Shown here one piece after another: positions 11,921 to 22,889 of a DNA stretch of 64,000 nucleotides. Under the pieces are notes generated by a model that had not been told where the DNA came from, made no database searches, and saw nothing but the letters and a program-made list of their open reading frames with translations. Positions within the stretch are counted from its first letter, which is position 1; each line of letters starts with the position of its first letter. Both the position numbers and the translations under genes were made by a program. The stretch is from Chaetoderma sp. LZ-2023a (lineage: Eukaryota > Mollusca > Caudofoveata > Chaetodermatida > Chaetodermatidae), in assembly GCA_034401795.1 (NCBI GenBank), contig CM067370.1, positions 105,069,387 through 105,133,386 of the forward strand, given 5' to 3'.

Positions 11921-14900
11921 ATGCCTGTCCGGTTCCCGTGCTTATCCTGCAACAAACCTGTCAAATCTAATCAGCGTGCAATTCTATGTGACTGTTGTGG
12001 TGATTGGGTGCATTTAAGATGCTCCCAAGGGCTAACTATCACAGATTATGAAGAACTCCAGAGTTCTGATGAGCCATGGTGGTGTTTTCAATGTAACCAA
12101 ACTAATTTTCCTTTTAATCACTATGAAAACGATACTGAATTTCTGCTTAATATCATAGGTGCCAAATATGACTACAGTACATATATAAATGCAAACATAC
12201 TTGTAAACCCATTCAAGCTAAATACTTCTAACCAGGGCAATGAATACACAAATTTCTCTGAAACAGATATTGATAATGAAGGTATGAATTTTCCACTCTG
12301 TGACTATATACTTCAGAAAGAATTTAATGATAATATTATCAAGAGTACTGATGCTATCACCTTTTCAATGATTCATATTAACATTAGATCGCTGCTAAAA
12401 AATTTTGATAAATTTAATAACTTTATGGATTCCAGCTCACATGAATTTAGCGTCATAGGAATTACTGAGACATGGTTGAAACCTGACTCATCACTGGACT
12501 TAATTAATATGCAAAATTACAAATTCATTGAAAAACACAGGCCAACTAAAAAAGGTGGTGGTGTAGGCATCTACATAAAGGACAGTTTACAGTATGATTT
12601 GAGAGATGACCTGTCAATGAATGAAGAATTTATTGAAACTATTTTTATTGAAATTCCCAATGAAAAAACTAAAAATAAACTTGTCGGTGTCACATACAGA
12701 CCTCCTGGAAGTGACAACGACAAATTTATGAAATCATTCGAAAAAATTCTAAATACCATACAAAATGAAAAGAAATCCGCTTATATATTAGGTGACTTTA
12801 ATATTGATTTGTTAAAACAACATAGCTTCTACACTCAAGACCTATTAAATTTATTAAAAATATCTGGCTTTTATCCATTTATAACGAAACCAACAAGAAT
12901 TACAGAATGCTCGGCTACTGTTATTGACAACATCATCTCGAATAATGCTGTAAGTGGCAAGAATCAAACAGGTATCTTTGTTGTAGATATTTCAGACCAT
13001 TTACCTATTTTCTATATAGAAAAAGAAAACAAAAAAGGAAAATCATTTGTAAAAGAAACAGTAACTTGTAGAGACTTCAAAAAGGAAAATATAGAAATGT
13101 TCAAAAACAATATGGCTAACATAAACTGGAACCAGGTAATTGAATCCCAGTCATGTGAAGATGCCTACAACACCTTCCACACTATATGCTCTAACATCTA
13201 TGAATCTGCCTTTCCACTTAAAAATATTAAGAAATTTAAACAAAATCCTACTAAACCATGGATTACAAGAGGAGTGATAGCTGCCTGTCACAAGAAAAAC
13301 AAGTTATATCTGAATTTTATTAAATATCCGACAAAGTATAATGACTCACAGTTCAAGAAATATAGAAACAGGCTAAATCAGATAATTAGGACAGCAAAAA
13401 TACATTATTTTCATAATAAATTTGATGAACAAAAAGATAATATAAAGGAAACATGGAAACTGATTAAATCATTACTAAATAAGAAAAAAACCAATACTGA
13501 AGCATCACGGTTTATTTATAATAATAGAGTCATTAACGACAAAAAAGAAATAGCAGACAAATTTAATGAGTATTTTACTAACATTGGTCCTAATTTATCA
13601 CAAAAAATTCAACCCAGCTCGAACATACATATAACGGACTTTCTAACAGGTAGTTATCAACACTCTATTTTCCTAAATCCAACAGATACTCACGAAATCT
13701 ACAAAATACTAATGCAAATTAACACAGCTAAAAGTGCTGGAATCGATAATTTCAAATGGAAAATTTATAAACACTGTGTAACAGAAATACTAACACCATT
13801 GGACCACATCTGTAATCTCTCACTTACACAGGGAGTATTTCCATCAAGATTAAAGGTTGCACGTGTGACACCCATATACAAAGCTAAAGATGTATCTGAC
13901 TTTACTAATTATCGGCCAGTCTCGGTACTTCCACTTTTCTCAAAACTCTTAGAAAAGCTGTATTTTAGTAGAATTACTAAATATCTAAACAAAAACTCAA
14001 TCATATATCCTTCTCAATATGGTTTCAGAGAAAAACACTCTACTATGCTTGCCATTGTGGATATGATAGAAAAATTATCAACCTCCCTTGAGAATAATGA
14101 ACATACGCTAGGTGTATTCTTGGATCTTTCCAAAGCCTTCGATACAATTGATCATACAATTTTACTGCAAAAGCTTGCATACTATGGAATAAGAGGTACT
14201 GCATTGAACTGGATACAGAGTTACCTGTCAAACAGGGAACAGTGTGTACAATTCAATGGGGCTATCTCTGAATACAAAAATATAGTTTGTGGTGTTCCCC
14301 AAGGTTCAGTTCTTGGGCCCCTGCTGTTTCTCCTATATATGAATGACATACCCAAAGTCTGCAAACATCTCTCACTAATACTTTTTGCAGATGACACAAA
14401 TGCTTTCTGCAGCCACAAGGATATAGAAATTCTATACAAAAATGTCAATAATGAAATGGCAAAATTAATAGACTGGTTTAAAGTAAACAAATTGTCCTTA
14501 AATGTATCAAAAACTAATTATATACTATTCACAAAATCTAAGAAACTAAAAGAAATAGCTCTCCCAAACCTCTATATCGACAACCAGATAATTCAAGAAG
14601 CACAATATGCTAAGTTTTTAGGAGTATATCTGGACAAAAATTTAACATGGGAGAAGCATATTGAAATTATTACTACCAGGGTAGCAAAAAGCATTGGCAT
14701 CATTCGCAGACTGAAACCCTATCTAACACCTAATATTATTAAAACCCTGTACTGCACAATGATACTTCCTCACATCACTTACTGCAATGCTATCTGGACT
14801 AATACATCTCAAGCTAGACTAAAAAAACTAAAATCTCTGCAAAAGCAATCTATTAAACTATTTTCACAAACAGCAGGTGGCCAGGATATCTTTAAATCAG

Positions 14901-15208
14901 AAAAGGTCTTAAAACTTGAGGACATAGGAGGCCTCCAACTATACACAATCTTAAGGGACTTCCACAATGGCAACTTACCCTCATCCTTATCTAACATTTT
15001 TATGCTCAATACACAATTGCATCCTCACAACACAAGAACAAGAGATAACCTCCATTCAACACACCACCAAACAAAAGCAGCACAACAAAAACCCTCATAC
15101 AAAGCAATTCAGTTATGGAATAATACAGACACAAGCACACGCACAGACATCATAAAGCTACAGTACTTTAAGCAGAATATCAAAAAGAAGATTATAGAAA
15201 CCTACTAG
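11921..15208 (+). CDS. LINE A ORF2: PHD finger, endonuclease, reverse transcriptase
   Basis: Intact 1095-aa polyprotein. The ATG at 11921 is preferred to upstream TTG codons because LINE B ORF2 starts at the same residue (MPVRF versus MPIKF). Residues about 6-52 form a PHD-like Cys/His finger (CLSC..CDCCGDWVHLRC..WWCFQC). Residues about 145-360 are an APE-type endonuclease with ITETW, TYRPPG, LGDFNIDL, IDNI and SDHLPIF. Residues about 610-870 are the reverse transcriptase with NYRPVSVLP, LDLSKAFDTIDH, GVPQGSVLGPLLF and catalytic FADDTN. A C-terminal region ends at IIETY. No stop or frameshift is present. The protein would nick target DNA and reverse-transcribe its own RNA in the nucleus (target-primed reverse transcription). 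The PHD finger could bind histone tails. Clade: CR1/L2/Daphne-like, not resolved. Confidence 0.93.
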   Translation: MPVRFPCLSCNKPVKSNQRAILCDCCGDWVHLRCSQGLTITDYEELQSSDEPWWCFQCNQTNFPFNHYENDTEFLLNIIGAKYDYSTYINANILVNPFKLNTSNQGNEYTNFSETDIDNEGMNFPLCDYILQKEFNDNIIKSTDAITFSMIHINIRSLLKNFDKFNNFMDSSSHEFSVIGITETWLKPDSSLDLINMQNYKFIEKHRPTKKGGGVGIYIKDSLQYDLRDDLSMNEEFIETIFIEIPNEKTKNKLVGVTYRPPGSDNDKFMKSFEKILNTIQNEKKSAYILGDFNIDLLKQHSFYTQDLLNLLKISGFYPFITKPTRITECSATVIDNIISNNAVSGKNQTGIFVVDISDHLPIFYIEKENKKGKSFVKETVTCRDFKKENIEMFKNNMANINWNQVIESQSCEDAYNTFHTICSNIYESAFPLKNIKKFKQNPTKPWITRGVIAACHKKNKLYLNFIKYPTKYNDSQFKKYRNRLNQIIRTAKIHYFHNKFDEQKDNIKETWKLIKSLLNKKKTNTEASRFIYNNRVINDKKEIADKFNEYFTNIGPNLSQKIQPSSNIHITDFLTGSYQHSIFLNPTDTHEIYKILMQINTAKSAGIDNFKWKIYKHCVTEILTPLDHICNLSLTQGVFPSRLKVARVTPIYKAKDVSDFTNYRPVSVLPLFSKLLEKLYFSRITKYLNKNSIIYPSQYGFREKHSTMLAIVDMIEKLSTSLENNEHTLGVFLDLSKAFDTIDHTILLQKLAYYGIRGTALNWIQSYLSNREQCVQFNGAISEYKNIVCGVPQGSVLGPLLFLLYMNDIPKVCKHLSLILFADDTNAFCSHKDIEILYKNVNNEMAKLIDWFKVNKLSLNVSKTNYILFTKSKKLKEIALPNLYIDNQIIQEAQYAKFLGVYLDKNLTWEKHIEIITTRVAKSIGIIRRLKPYLTPNIIKTLYCTMILPHITYCNAIWTNTSQARLKKLKSLQKQSIKLFSQTAGGQDIFKSEKVLKLEDIGGLQLYTILRDFHNGNLPSSLSNIFMLNTQLHPHNTRTRDNLHSTHHQTKAAQQKPSYKAIQLWNNTDTSTRTDIIKLQYFKQNIKKKIIETY

Positions 15209-15893
15209 ACTCTGGAAAACACACACCATCATGGCATGCTATTCTCATACTTGCACCCAGTCACCAGAACAAATAATAATAATAATAATAATATTAATAA
15301 TAAGAAGAATATCTGTCATAATGGTAACTACCAAACAACTAACTCTACCATCACAGCCTAAAAAATACTTTGTCATTGATAATAAGAATATGTAATATAG
15401 AATTATTAACTTAAGCAAGATAAGCACACATCCCTCTGTCATGTCTTTCCCTGTAAAAATGTAAATTGTCATACGTCTATTAACTGTTGGACTGCTGGAA
15501 GCGGACAATAACTCCAATTGGCAATGACTCTGGATTGGCTGAGTATTCTAGAAAAATTTGACTGAAAGTTGCTTGTGGCTTAGCCACCGACAACGTTTGG
15601 TCAAATTGTTTTAGAGGTACTCAGCATACCCTGAGTTAGGCTCCATGGAAAATGTAGACTGCAGAGGCTTGGCAGCGAGACAGTTAACTATATGTATATA
15701 TAGGACTATAACATGTTAACCGTATGTATTCAGTATTCTCATGTCCTATACTGTTGTTGTTATATGTTATATGTTATATGTAGGGGTCCACCGCCACATA
15801 GGCTCTGCCTTTGGTGGACTACCTGTTGTGAAACTGTAAATGTATATTCTATATCAAAATAAATAATCTTGAACTTGAACTTGAACTTGAACT
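15209..15893 (+). other. LINE A 3' UTR and tail
   Basis: Contains (AAT)n at about 15271-15302, a diverged stretch, then TAGGGGTCCACCGCCACATA...GGTGGACTACCTGTTGTGAAAC and an AAATAAATAATC end followed by four TTGAAC units (about 15868-15892). The mirrored block near 28860-28950 identifies LINE B as the same family. AATAAA-like sequence occurs near 15860. Confidence 0.75.
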
Positions 15894-16773
15894 ACCTCAG
15901 CCGCCACATCTTGGGTTTCCTCCGCCACCACCCCCAGCAGCTGGATACCGGAATTTTCCACAATCTCAGCCGCCTTTAGCAGCGGGGTACCAGAGCTTTC
16001 CATCACCTCAGCCACCAGCACCAGCTGGATACCAGAGCTTTCCACCATGGCCACCTATCCCACCATGCTGTCACCAAAACCACTATATGAGTCAACCAAA
16101 TGTACCATCTCATGCAGGTCATATGGACACCCTGGTTGCGTCACTGACAACATTAACTACCGCTCTGATCGCAAATGTCACTAACAGTACTATGCAACTG
16201 CAGAAACCTAACAACCATAGTGCTAGGCGTAGCCAACAGGCGGGTAACTTCGGAAGAGTCTCACACCAGAATCAAACTAGACAGCAGGATTTGAACAAAC
16301 CATCAACAACATTGCCAATTACAGTGTCCGATTCCACATGCAAACTCTACCAGAATGAATCTCAGCCAGTGCCTAGCAACGGGCTACAGGATGCAGCTTC
16401 CATCTGTCGCATAGTAGTCAAACCAGTAGCTGTAAATATAACGAGCGAAAGTCAAGCTCAGTCAGAAAGTCAGCAAAACCAAGACGTAACCTCCAAAGTC
16501 ATAGCCACAAATAATCAGACCAATATATCAGAGGTTCTTTCTCCTCTAACTCCGACAGACGAATGGTCAGCGCCTGCGTTTGACAATAATAATGAGAGTC
16601 AGAAAGAACATTCCTGCCAAATACCTAACCAATCATCCACAGATAAACAATATTGCAGTGAACAAGCCTCGCTAGATAACAACCAGCAGCAAGTCTCACC
16701 GGCTCCAAGTAACACTCATTTTTTAGAGTCTCCTCAGGGGACAGACAAACCACCACCCCACAGAAACGACTAG
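15894..16773 (+). CDS. LINE N ORF1, proline- then Gln/Asn/Ser-rich, 5'-incomplete
   Basis: The frame is open from the junction at 15894 to the TAG at 16771. The N-terminal 60 residues are Pro-rich with a threefold AAGY/APAGY-(R/Q)xFP repeat. The rest is low complexity, rich in Gln, Asn, Ser and Thr (for example QSESQQNQDVTS). No RRM, coiled coil or CCHC knuckle is visible, which is unusual for this LINE group, where ORF1 is often gag-like. It is probably an RNA-binding or aggregation-prone ORF1 product, but function is not shown. The listed ATG at 16087 is internal, and the start is lost. The last 61 nt overlap the ORF2 frame and include the heptamer TTTTTTA (16719-16725) in the ORF1 reading frame. 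Confidence 0.65.
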
Positions 16774-19700
16774 ACACTACACATCTCTCTGATGTATACC
16801 TAAGAATTGTTTCCTGTAACATTGAAAATATCACCAGCAACATCGCCTATGTGGAGGAGCTATTGAAAGGAAACCAAACCATCCTCTGCCTCCAGGAACA
16901 TTGGCTCTTTAACTACCAAGCAGATCATATTTGCAAAGCATTTCCATCACATGAAGCAGCCATAAAGTGTTCAGACGATGATGACCCTCTACCTTCCTCG
17001 TATAGACCTAGAGGTAAAGGCGGGGTTGCAGTCATCTGGCATAAAGATCTGTCAAGGAAAATTGAAGTATTACCGGATGGCAGTAACAGAGTCCTAGCAA
17101 TACGCATAAGTACAGAGGAAACACCCTTAGTTCTCATTAACACCTATCTGCCTTCCCAAGGCTCTTCAGACCAATACAACTATAAAAGCATCTTGGACGA
17201 AGTTTTTGAAATTCGAGAACAGTACAGAGAGGACAGCCATATTCTATGGACAGGTGATGTAAATGCAGACATAAATAGAGAGAAAACTTCAAAGAATGAT
17301 GTACTTTTTAAGGAATTCTGCACTTCTGCAGCCTTCAGAGTGTCTGATAAAACCACAGATTGCCCAACATATTACCACTTTTCAGGGAACATTACATCCC
17401 ATATTGACCACTTAATTGAACCGACAGATCAAGAAACAATAATCACAGATATTGTAGTTGACACAAGAAACGTTATTAACCAGAGTGCACACGACCCAGT
17501 CACTGCAACCTTATCACTAACAATACCCCCAGGGAGGGTAAAGAAGATAAACTGCCCTCCGCAACCACGCGTTAATTGGTCGAAAGCAAATCTGGAGTGT
17601 TATAAGTCATTGACTAAGACCAGACATACCAAGGTCTTAAAGGACTGCCCGCCAGACACTTCTCCAGATATCATACTTCAAGCCACTAACTCTATTCTAA
17701 AGAAGACCGCTCTTCAGTGTGATCCTACATATGCTAAACCTCCTCGCCGTAGGACAACAACTAAATGGAACTCGGCACTAAAACCGCTACTCTCTAAAGC
17801 GAAAGCTGCGCACTGGGCCTGGAAGAATGGAGGCCGTCCTACAGACAAAGGCAACCAATTAACTAATAACAGGATGCGCGCTAAACAAGCCCTACGCCAA
17901 CTGTCAGCTGACTTGCGTAACAATCTTGACAGTGCTATCATGTACATGTCAACACATGACAAACAATCCATGTTTAAACTTGTACGTAGACATCGACCTG
18001 GTAGCAGAGCATCAAAAATGTCAGCCATCGACTTCAAGCAGTTCTCTTCAAGAATATCAGAAACTGAAGGATGGGCCAACTATTTTGAGGATTTGGCTAC
18101 TGCCAAGCATCATCCTAGTTTCAGTGAAGACGCAAACAACTCTGTTAACATGATCCATGCTCTCCTTAGCTCGTTGCCATCAAACGAAAATGCTGTTCAA
18201 CTGCTCACAGATGCTGACACAAAGAGACATATTGATTCAATGAAAAATGGTAAAGCTCCAGACTCATTTGGCCTATCGGCGGAGCATGTGAAGTTTGCCT
18301 CTGAGGAAGTAATAAGTGTCATCACATGGCTAATTAACGGAATACTGAAACAGGGGACGATTCCAGACGGTATGAAAATGGGCATCGTATCACCAATCTT
18401 GAAGAAAGCAAAACCAGCAAACAATCCAGACAGCTATAGGCGTATTACGGTTACATCCCTTTTAAGCAAGTTGCTAGAGAAAGAACTTCTGAAACGGTCA
18501 AGGGCAGTCCTGGACCCAGAACAAAACAAGCTGCAATTTGGATTCACCAATAGATGCTCTTCTACTCATGCAGCCTTCTTGCTTACTGAATGCTTAGCTG
18601 AGGCAAAAGATAGTGCGTTGCCACTGCTTATTACATTCATGGATGCTTCAAAAGCGTTTGATATAGTCTGTCACAAAAGCATGCTGAATGCAGCCTCTTC
18701 TCAAGGACTAGATGGCAGACTATGGGAGCTATTTAACAGCATGTATACTGGCATCACATCAGTTTTCAAGTGGCAGGGGAATGTATCCAGAGCCTTCAAT
18801 GAAGAACTAGGCATCAGGCAGGGCGCATACACATCTCCCGATCTCTTCAAACAATGTAGCAACCCATTACTGAATAAACTGACAGCTCATCCAGGTGCTT
18901 TTCGCATTGGTTCTATTCCTACTGGCGCCATCATGTGTGCAGACGACCTGGCCATTATCTCCAGGAGTGCCTTTCAAATGCAGCAACTATTGAATATTGC
19001 AGAGCTCGATGCATCAAACGAGCGATACCTGTTTAGCACAGCAAAGACCAAAGCTATGGTCCCAAAAACAGCACCTGGTAAATCTTCAGATGCATTTCTT
19101 CATCTTAATGGAGCTGAATTGGAACTTTCCCTAGAGGAAACACATTTGGGAATTCATAGATCAAATAATGTAAAAAACAAGTCAACAATCGTTGCACGTA
19201 TTGACTCAGCACGCCGAGCAGCATACTCGCTGATGGGTGCTGGAATGCACGGTCTTAATGGTATCAACCCAATGACATCCATCAAGCTATGGGAGATCTA
19301 TATCACACCAATCCTTTTATATGGCCTAGAAGCAGTTGTGCTCTCAAACAGCGAAGTCCAAATGCTGGAGGCCTACTACAGAGGGACTTTAAAAAGACTG
19401 CAGCATCTACCTGCCTCAACCGCTAATGCTGCTGTTTACCTGCTCCTTGGCATTATCCCAATTGAAGGTCAAATCCATAAGAGAATACTGACACTGTTTC
19501 TCAATATGCTGCGACGACCTGACTCAATTGAAGCATTAGTTATTAGATGACAGCTGGCAGTCAAAAGCTACAACTCGCATAGTTGGGTGATTGTTGTTAG
19601 AAAGCTCCTGATTCAGTACAAGCTTCCATCAGCGTTCAACCTTGTAAAATCCCAACCTACAAAATGTTCCTGGAAGAAGCTGTTGCATGCTAATGTGAAT

Positions 19701-20339
19701 AACTACTGGCTAGAAATCCTACTCGAGGAAGCTGCAGCGAAAGTAACATTGGGATACATCAACTTATCGTCCTGCAAAATAGGAAGTTGCCACTCAGTCT
19801 GGAATATGGCAAACACTGATACCCTTACGGTCATCAAAGCAACAGTCAAAGAAAAGTTGCTCACTCAGCGCTACAACTTGTATGCCGGCTCTACTCGAAA
19901 CCGTGCCTCTAACACTGATTGTCCACTCTGCGAATCTGAACCAGAGACCACTGAACATCTTCTTCTTAATTGTCCATTTCTGGAAGAAACCCGCAAACCA
20001 CTCATCAGCAAGATTGAACACATCATGTTAGCCGGTAACCTCCAAACCTTGAAAGAATGTCAGCAGGACAACATCGTTAGACTAATTCTCGACACCTCCC
20101 ATACATTCACTAAATGCAATCCGCTCGTGATCATGCTAGAGGAGGCCACCCGTGACCTCTGTTTCAAGCTGCACCACAAGAGATCTTGCATACTAACTGG
20201 AAAGTCTCAGTACACTATATTTCGTCCAAGAAGGCATGATAACACAACGCGACAAAATCAACATTTTACATCAGCTAGGAACTTAGTGCCGGCTGGTGGT
20301 TCTCCTAGAACAGAGAGGAGGGATTTACAGAACAAGTAA
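16713..20339 (+). pseudogene. LINE N ORF2: endonuclease, RT, zinc knuckle; one TGA
   Basis: A single frame of about 1209 codons interrupted only by TGA at 19548-19550. Order: APE endonuclease beginning RIVSCNIENI (about 16803), with LCLQEHWL, NTYLPSQG, TGDVNADI and SHIDHLI motifs, then SAHDPVT; a linker; reverse transcriptase with ITVTSLLSKLLEK, TFMDASKAFDIV, GIRQGAYTSPDLF and catalytic CADDLA; a thumb with AYSLMGAGMHGLNG; and a C-terminal knuckle CPLCESEPETTEHLLLNC (about 19921-19974). By alignment with F, which has Arg at this position, the TGA replaces an Arg codon, so CGA-to-TGA is likely. No ATG precedes the endonuclease in this frame, which opens at 16713 inside ORF1, so expression by -1 frameshifting or reinitiation is needed. 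Confidence 0.88.
16719..16742 (+). promoter_or_regulatory. Candidate -1 ribosomal frameshift site
   Basis: T-TTT-TTA is in the X-XXY-YYZ register of the ORF1 frame, two nucleotides before a perfect 6-bp stem GTCTCC/GGGGAC (with one G-U pair) and 3-nt loop at 16728-16742. A -1 slip here enters exactly the open ORF2 frame. The spacer is shorter than the usual 5-9 nt, so a different downstream structure may be the real stimulator. Confidence 0.5.
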
Positions 20340-20351
20340 CAAGTAAGTAAC

Positions 20352-21470
20352 AGACGATAAAAGTGGCCTAGGCAAAGAAATTATAAGAAAAGCTCGTGCA
20401 ACAGCTTATTCATTGATGGGTGCTGGCTTTCATCGACTTAATGGACTAAGCCCAATTGTCAATATAAAACTATGGTCAACATATGTAATACCACGATGTA
20501 CGTATGGACTGGAGGCATTAATTATACCAAAGAAGGAAATGAGTCAGATCACTACACATGAAAGGAAAACCTTAAAGCAATTGCAATCACTTCCAAATAG
20601 TTGTGCAAATTCACTGGCATATTTACTTCTCGGTGCACTGCCGATAGAGGCGCAAATTGAAAAGAAGAAGCTGACATTACTTGGTGCAATACTAAGGAGT
20701 GAAGGCTCTGTCGAACAACAGTTAGCAATTCGGCAGCTCGTTATGAAAAGAGAAGGCAGACACAGTTGGTTTCAAGATGTCGAATTGATTTTACAAAAAT
20801 ATCAATTACCATCAGCCCACCTGCTGCTACAAGACCCACCACCTAAATGTGTATGGAAGCGTCATGTCCAGAAGGCTGTAAACATAGTAGTTCTAGAGAT
20901 GCTAAAGGAAGACATTAAGCAGAAATCATCAGCCCGGTTTGTGAATGTTGACATCCTTGATATCGGAAGGCCACATCCGATCTGGTCAACAGTGACAGCA
21001 AATACATATGATGTAAAACGTGCCATCATCAAGGCAAGGTTACTAACCAGTACATCTGCAAGCACACAGATCCAAATTTAATCAATATGAGAATGATGCC
21101 TGTCCTTTTTGTAAGAACGTTATAGAAGACCGTATGCATTTCCTAGTTCAGTGTCCAGAATTTGCAGATATCAGAAGCATCTATATAGTGGAAATCGAGC
21201 ATCTAGTGGCGGCAGATAGCTGGGAATTAATAAGCAAGGATGAGAATCTTATTCTCCAGATGTTACCCGACACAACTCTCTTGTTTGGCCTTATTGGAAG
21301 CGATTCAATGTCGAAAATTGAACCCATCTCCAGGAAACTCTGCTATAAACTTCATATCATACGTAATCATCTCTTGAATGAAATGAATTACCTAACAAAG
21401 CTTGCATTATATCAACATAGTATAACTAAAGTCAATTGCACATAGAAAAATACGGTGCACCTTATTCTTT
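20352..21470 (+). pseudogene. LINE F, right half (RT thumb to C terminus)
   Basis: Continues the fragment ending at 7848. From 20352 the frame reads TDDKSGLGKEII, then AYSLMGAGFHRLNG and the thumb and connector domain homologous to LINE N (about 20413-21081). After a 1-nt frameshift near 21060 it has a knuckle CPFCKNVIEDRMHFLVQC (about 21098-21154) and the C terminus to 21445. Protein similarity to N is clear but moderate, so F and N are distinct subfamilies or F is old. It supplies the reference for reading N's internal TGA as an Arg codon. Confidence 0.78.
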
Positions 21471-21608
21471 CTGGATGCTCCTACATGTATTTCAATAACA
21501 ATGAACTCATTTACGCGTCTGGTGAACATAAATTTACTCGTCTATGAACTGTGACCATTTACCTATATACAGACAGGAAAATCACTTGCGTGATTATTGC
21601 GCATGCGT

Positions 21609-21679
<71 letters not shown>

Positions 21680-22058
21680 CAATTTATTTACCAAATTGGA
21701 ATTTAAATTTAAATTGATTTTTAAATAAGAATTTTCATAGTATAATACTTAATACGTTTGTGGAATTAATTTTTGGTGCATTTAAAGTCATTAGTATCGA
21801 ATTAGCCAGCCAAATGTGTTAGAATTTACATGTTTTCAACTGGATTACATACCACGAACATATAACGATATATCATCGTCATTGTTTCCATGGTAATCGA
21901 AAATTAAATAGTTGTCGTTTTTCCTTGAGATCGTCAACAGCTACAGTTCGGCGATCAGGTCTGTATTACTAAGCATATACTTTTTGGCATAAATACAGCA
22001 CTTCACACGACAAAGTACGGCGCATTCAGATGGCAGAAAAGAGTCAACAAGCTCCAAC
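21471..22058. other. (GA)n microsatellite and LINE G 5' UTR
   Basis: A (GA)n run lies at about 21610-21677. Everything from about 21680 to the ATG at 22059 is taken as the 5' leader of LINE G. An out-of-frame ATG is at 22030. The exact 5' end was not found. Confidence 0.5.
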
Positions 22059-22889
22059 ATGGGTAGTAATGAAAGAAGGTCATCGCTGAGAGACTCTACA
22101 TGTGGATCTTGCAATTACGATGTGAAGGAAAATGATATGGCTCTACAATGTGAAAACTGTGATACGTGGTACCACACAAAGTGCCAAGAAATAACTAACA
22201 CAGACTATAAAGTACTGCAGAAAAAGAATCTTGGACTGATGTGGTACTGCACACTATGTAGGAGTGGTATGACAAACAAAAGTAAACAAGAAGACAGATG
22301 TACCAAACTAGAGAGCAAAATAGACTTGATGGTGGCAATGCTCGAGGAGCAGGGTACCATAAAAAATGATCAGCCCAAACATATAGATGAGAAAATACTG
22401 AAAACAGTGGAAACCAAAGTCAAGGAAAGGTTTGACGAATTAATAGATCGTCAGAATAGAAAACAAAATGTGATCATGACTAATATAGAAGAAAACAACC
22501 AAGAAAATGATGAAGCAAGGAAGCTTGCAGATAAATCGAAAGTAGATCAGGTAGTACATGGGATGACTGAGGTGGACCCAAGCGAAATTCAATCCTTCTA
22601 CCGGTTAGGAAAAAAGGGAGACAAACCTAGGCCGATCAAGGTGGTATTAAAGTCAGAGGAAAGTAGGGACAAAATAATCCAGGATGCAATTAAGTACAAC
22701 AAATCCAAAAATGCCAAAGGATCAAGAATTTACATCAACCCAGATAGAACCCCACATGAGCAAGAAGAAACCCGTATCTTGAGAAGGCAACTAGCAGAGC
22801 AGAGAGACGACAATCCAAATGATCTAATGATAATCCGGAATGGTAAGATCATCAAACTGGACCCAACTAAAAGAGGACCCAGAAACTGA
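22059..22889 (+). CDS. LINE G ORF1: PHD finger and RRM-like ORF1 protein
   Basis: Complete 276-aa ORF beginning at ATG 22059. Residues about 14-67 are a PHD finger (CGSCNYDV..ALQCENCDTWYHTKC..MWYCTLC). Residues about 80-125 are charged and helical (a likely coiled coil). Residues about 128-230 form the RRM-like ORF1 core with KQNVIMTNI, IQSFYRLGKKGDKPRPIKVV, RDKIIQDAI and RIYINPDRT. This layout is typical of CR1-group ORF1 proteins of invertebrates, which bind element RNA. The frame runs in phase through one TGA into the ORF2 endonuclease, so either ORF2 starts downstream or the stop is recent or read through. Confidence 0.88.
   Translation: MGSNERRSSLRDSTCGSCNYDVKENDMALQCENCDTWYHTKCQEITNTDYKVLQKKNLGLMWYCTLCRSGMTNKSKQEDRCTKLESKIDLMVAMLEEQGTIKNDQPKHIDEKILKTVETKVKERFDELIDRQNRKQNVIMTNIEENNQENDEARKLADKSKVDQVVHGMTEVDPSEIQSFYRLGKKGDKPRPIKVVLKSEESRDKIIQDAIKYNKSKNAKGSRIYINPDRTPHEQEETRILRRQLAEQRDDNPNDLMIIRNGKIIKLDPTKRGPRN

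Larger units (their letters stand above)
7849..15893 (+). mobile_element. LINE A: ORF1 / long repeat spacer / intact ORF2
   Basis: A CR1/L2-like non-LTR retrotransposon of about 8.0 kb. Parts in order: ORF1 truncated at its 5' end (7849-8463), a repeat-filled spacer of about 3.45 kb (8464-11920), ORF2 (11921-15208), and a 3' UTR with an (AAT)n tract and an AGGGGTCCAC...GGTGGACTACCTG block, ending in (TTGAAC)n. LINE B has the same order, the same 3' UTR blocks and a similar spacer, which is why the spacer is treated as part of the element. A GAACT occurs at 7845-7849 and again at 15889-15893, although the TTGAAC tail makes that match partly trivial. ORF2 looks potentially functional; ORF1 is incomplete. 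Confidence 0.8.
15894..20348 (+). mobile_element. LINE N (I/Nimb/Vingi-like), nearly intact
   Basis: A non-LTR retrotransposon of about 4.45 kb starting directly at the last TTGAAC unit of LINE A and ending in AAGTAAC-type repeats at about 20330-20351. ORF1 (15894-16773) lacks its start. ORF2 overlaps ORF1 in the -1 frame and contains one TGA. The RT sequence (IRQGAYTSPDLF, CADDLA) and the CPLC..H..C knuckle near the C terminus, without RNase H, put it near the I/Nimb/Ingi/Vingi group. I cannot resolve the clade by eye. The copy looks young compared with the others here. Confidence 0.8.

Noticed and set aside
15854..16054. Minus-strand Val/Glu-rich ORF
   Set aside because: It is the antisense of the proline-rich LINE N ORF1.
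17714..18079. Minus-strand ORF inside LINE N
   Set aside because: Shadow of ORF2 with no domain of its own.
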